Shown here: in pieces, positions 5,539-7,642 of the stretch | Position numbering within the stretch: position 1 is the stretch's first letter | Layout of the letters: every line of letters begins with the position of its first letter | Source: Bacillota bacterium | GTDB lineage: Bacteria; Bacillota; Limnochordia; Darwinibacteriales; DTU012 | Direction of reading: 5' to 3' | NCBI GenBank assembly: GCA_012521805.1 | Contig: JAAYLQ010000217.1 | Span: forward strand, 1-7,642 | DNA: 7,642 bases | Notes under the pieces: generated by a model | The model's database searches: none | Seen by the model: only the letters and a program-made list of their open reading frames with translations | What the model was told of the DNA's origin: nothing | Position numbers and translations under genes: made by a program

Positions 5539-6534
5539 TCAACCATCCGCTAAAGCATATTTACGGTTGGCTGCTATCCGGCAGTTTTCTTTTGGTGTAA
5601 ACAGATCACCGGTCTCTAACAAGTTCAGCGCCAGACACGGCTCGCAGTGCCGCTTCAACTCGCATGCTCTGCAAGCTTCAATCTGATCGACCTGTACAGC
5701 GCGCACTTCCTTGAAAATCGGTGACTTTTCCCAGATTTCTGCCAGTGACTGCTCCCTGATATTACCAGCCGCAGCAGGATAAGGTACACAAGGCCGAACA
5801 TCACCTGTCGGCCCCAGCACGAGACCGGTTTGACCAATGCCGCATTTTGCAAAGCCCACATCAGCTTTTTGATCAGAAGCACGCCGAAACAGATCTACCA
5901 TTTCACCATCGGATAATCTAAAATCCAGCTCCTGCCGCCCGCTCGGCAGCAGACATGGTGAAAACGAAAACCTTAAGCGGTATCCGTGGGTTTCTGCAAA
6001 CTCAAGCATTGCGTCATAATCCTGGAAATTTCGTTTGAGCACAATTGGCTTCAGAATAAAGTTTAGACCGCTGCCCTGCAATAATTCCAACCCGTCAGCG
6101 AATTTAGCAAACGAACCTTTCACCCTTGTAATCTGTTCGTAATACGCCGGCGATGACCCATAAAGACTGATTTCAATCACTAAAGGATCAATACTGCGAA
6201 ACTTATCAATTACCTCTCGATCTATCATTACAGCATTAGTAAAGATGGTAATGGTAAAACCTATATTGCGAAAGATCATCGCCACCTCGTACCAATCAGG
6301 ACGAGTTAACAATTCACCTCCAGTTAAAGTAATATCCATAATTCCCATCTGCCGCATTTGCTCTGCAGCATCCGCTATCTCATCAAGATTTAAATTCTGC
6401 ACTTGATTGCGGCTCGGATTATAGCAGTGAATGCAGTTTAAATTGCATCCATAAGTAACTTCAAACACTGCTGCCATGGGTTTGTTGTGCAGTTTATACT
6501 GCTCTACAATATAAGCATACACTGACTTGTCCAT
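5539..6534 (-). CDS. Radical SAM/SPASM peptide-modifying enzyme
   Basis: A 331-residue enzyme. The radical SAM cluster motif CNLNCIHC gives Cys30, Cys34 and Cys37 for the [4Fe-4S] cluster that cleaves S-adenosylmethionine. LTGGELL (70-76) is the GGE motif. The C-terminal SPASM domain, which binds auxiliary Fe-S clusters, shows Cys231, GDVRPC (Cys249), CRACELKRHCEPC (288-300) and a last Cys at 318, matching the spaced cysteines of the family. The closest functional groups are enzymes that make C-S or C-C links in peptides (sactipeptide, ranthipeptide and mycofactocin-type maturases). Which bond is made cannot be told. It has no N-terminal RRE domain, so PqqD next door probably delivers the peptide. 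The start at 6534 is set by GGAGAGG (6542-6548) 7 bases upstream; a longer frame to 6603 would run back into the kinase gene. It begins 13 bases after the kinase stop and ends 41 bases before the precursor start, so the three form an operon. Confidence 0.9.
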   Translation of the reverse strand: MDKSVYAYIVEQYKLHNKPMAAVFEVTYGCNLNCIHCYNPSRNQVQNLNLDEIADAAEQMRQMGIMDITLTGGELLTRPDWYEVAMIFRNIGFTITIFTNAVMIDREVIDKFRSIDPLVIEISLYGSSPAYYEQITRVKGSFAKFADGLELLQGSGLNFILKPIVLKRNFQDYDAMLEFAETHGYRLRFSFSPCLLPSGRQELDFRLSDGEMVDLFRRASDQKADVGFAKCGIGQTGLVLGPTGDVRPCVPYPAAAGNIREQSLAEIWEKSPIFKEVRAVQVDQIEACRACELKRHCEPCLALNLLETGDLFTPKENCRIAANRKYALADG

Positions 6535-6547
6535 TAGTGAACCTCTC

Positions 6548-7447
6548 CTAAAGTTTACTCTCAACCTTGGGCAACCGCTTAATCTGTTCCCAAAACCGCT
6601 CATTCAGTTCAAAATGCAGCTCGTAGCAGGGAATCTGCTCGGATATCGCAACAGCGATTTTCAGAGCATTTGCAGCCAGATCACCTAAGTTATTAATACA
6701 CCATAAGTTCGACATTAACCTTGCAGCAGCCTCAGCAGGACGCAGGCGGTTGAGGTAGGTCGCATTATCCTGGACCAGGAAGAAACAGTAGCCTAGCGGC
6801 ACACAAAGATTTGCTCCTCCATGCTCTCTGCCATAGGGGCTCCCCCAACCAACCAATCTGTCTGAGCTGATCTCAATCATCACTGCCTCATCGGTCAGCA
6901 CGTCTATTGAATCGCGAACATTAGCAAGCTGTTTAATAATAGTCGATTTGCCCGCTCCTGAATGTCCAACAAAGGCGTACAGCTTTCCATCGAAGCAAAT
7001 GCCTGAGGCATGCATCAGGGTACCTCCGCGCCTAATCGCTAAATGTGGGGCGATTGCTCGCATAGCAGACAGCAAGAAGCTGTCATGGCCATCTTCAACA
7101 ACCATTTCGACATAACGACCATGATCCGCGATGCGAATAATAAAAAACGGAGCTACCGATAAGGAGGCATCCATCTGACTATATTGAAGGTAATTTGTAT
7201 CGATGGGAAAATTCAAGAAATCATCTGCCCTCACCACCCTGATCACTACATCAGGCTGATCATTGTGCGGTGAACCAGAGAAGTTTGCAAATTGTTCCTG
7301 CAGAGTTCGAATCGACTCCAGAGATGGCGACTCAACCTTTAGCGAAAAACTCCACAGATTCAGATTCAGACTGTAAAGATGTTCATCCTGGTGCTGGTTT
7401 AACGACGACTGGAGATATCTGATCACTTCGCTGACAGCTATTTTCAT
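6548..7447 (-). CDS. HPr-kinase-like peptide kinase
   Basis: A 299-residue protein. The second half is an HprK/PEPCK-type P-loop kinase: MHASGICFDGKLYAFV (145-160) leads into the Walker A loop GHSGAGKST (161-169), and LTDEAVMIEI (184-193) gives the acidic metal-binding pair Asp186/Glu187. A conserved Gly-rich SPYGREHGGAN follows (203-213). The N-terminal 130 residues are family-specific. True HPr kinase phosphorylates Ser46 of HPr. Relatives in lasso clusters (for example PadeK of the paeninodin cluster) phosphorylate the precursor's C-terminal Ser instead, which fits the Ser-ending precursor here. The start at 7447 is preceded by AGGAGG at 7454-7459; the longer frame to 7492 has no such site. 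It is the first gene of the kinase/radical SAM/precursor operon. Confidence 0.82.
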   Translation of the reverse strand: MKIAVSEVIRYLQSSLNQHQDEHLYSLNLNLWSFSLKVESPSLESIRTLQEQFANFSGSPHNDQPDVVIRVVRADDFLNFPIDTNYLQYSQMDASLSVAPFFIIRIADHGRYVEMVVEDGHDSFLLSAMRAIAPHLAIRRGGTLMHASGICFDGKLYAFVGHSGAGKSTIIKQLANVRDSIDVLTDEAVMIEISSDRLVGWGSPYGREHGGANLCVPLGYCFFLVQDNATYLNRLRPAEAAARLMSNLWCINNLGDLAANALKIAVAISEQIPCYELHFELNERFWEQIKRLPKVESKL

Positions 7448-7512
7448 ACTAGGCCTCCTAAATTTATGTAAACGGAGTTTAGAGCACACCACTTTATATA
7501 TATTTACGCATA

Positions 7513-7542
7513 TTTATAACAAAAAATCACGCGTTTTGACAA
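7513..7542 (-). promoter_or_regulatory. Promoter of the kinase/radical SAM/precursor operon
   Basis: On the minus strand there is a -35 box TTGTCA (7537-7542), an 18-base spacer, and a -10 box TATAAA (7513-7518). This leaves a leader of about 60 bases before the kinase ATG. The spacer contains AACGCGTGATTTTTT, a 15-base sequence that recurs at 3184-3198. The stretch further upstream to 7642 is AT-rich with no gene visible. Confidence 0.65.
7521..7535 (+). repeat. 15-base direct repeat, copy 2
   Basis: AAAAAATCACGCGTT, identical to 3184-3198. This copy lies between the -35 and -10 boxes of the kinase operon promoter. With the other copy it brackets the peptidase, sigma, PqqD, precursor, radical SAM and kinase genes. 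Confidence 0.5.
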
Positions 7543-7575
7543 CAAAATCTAAAAAATCTGTTCATCTATATAAAG

Positions 7576-7594
7576 AAACATTTTGTAAACATTT
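7576..7594. promoter_or_regulatory. Possible regulator site: AAACATTT repeated at 11-base spacing
   Basis: AAACATTT occurs at 7576-7583 and again at 7587-7594, one helical turn apart, about 35-50 bases upstream of the kinase operon's -35 box. Two half-sites on one face of the helix at this distance are what an activator would use. AT-richness makes chance occurrence possible. Confidence 0.3.
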
Positions 7595-7642
7595 AGCTGA
7601 TAATCCGGCAGGATAATTTCAATAAATATGGAAGAAGTTAGA

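Noticed and set aside
7532..7570. Mini-frame MNRFFRFCCQNA on the minus strand
   Set aside because: No ribosome binding site, and it occupies the kinase operon promoter.
1..7642. CRISPR arrays, tRNA genes, insertion-sequence ends
   Set aside because: No regularly spaced repeats, cloverleaf-like sequence, transposase or terminal inverted repeats were found.

Overview
The window looks like low-to-mid GC Firmicutes DNA, probably a clostridial or Peptococcaceae-type anaerobe. The grounds are strong purine-rich ribosome binding sites (AGGAGG, GGAGGGG), a class I SAM (S-box) riboswitch that acts by terminating transcription, sigma-A-like promoters, and gene families typical of clostridial peptide clusters. 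The genus cannot be fixed from the sequence.

Layout. (1) At 1-514, minus strand, lies the 5' part of a PLP-dependent sulfhydrylase gene (O-acetylhomoserine type), with its terminator, SAM riboswitch and promoter. (2) At about 515-1330 there is no intact gene. The minus strand holds decayed coding pieces, including the collapsed end of an ABC exporter ATPase that still has its ribosome binding site and start codon. (3) At 1331-7447 lies a compact gene set that reads as a RiPP (ribosomally made, post-translationally modified peptide) cluster. On the minus strand, from the right edge, it has an HPr-kinase-like kinase, a radical SAM/SPASM enzyme and a 61-residue precursor peptide. On the plus strand, converging on the precursor, it has an unusual long ECF-type sigma factor followed by a PqqD-like peptide chaperone. 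Further left on the minus strand are an S24/S26-type peptidase, a terminator-like hairpin and a nucleotidyltransferase with an extra C-terminal domain. (4) At 7448-7642 is the promoter region of the kinase operon.

How the genes may work together (inference). The PqqD-like protein binds the leader of the precursor, which carries a YVKPTV motif like the one RRE proteins recognise in lasso leaders. The radical SAM enzyme modifies the C-terminal region, which has two cysteines. The kinase could phosphorylate the C-terminal serine, as lasso-cluster kinases do, and the nucleotidyltransferase could add to that phosphate. The S24/S26-like peptidase could remove the leader. The sigma factor may control the cluster. 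The kinase/nucleotidyltransferase/S26 toolkit and the exporter position resemble Firmicutes lasso clusters, but no lasso cyclase or transglutaminase-like B2 protein is present in the window. A radical SAM enzyme sits where they would be expected, and the adjacent exporter is a broken remnant. This combination is the main point of interest.
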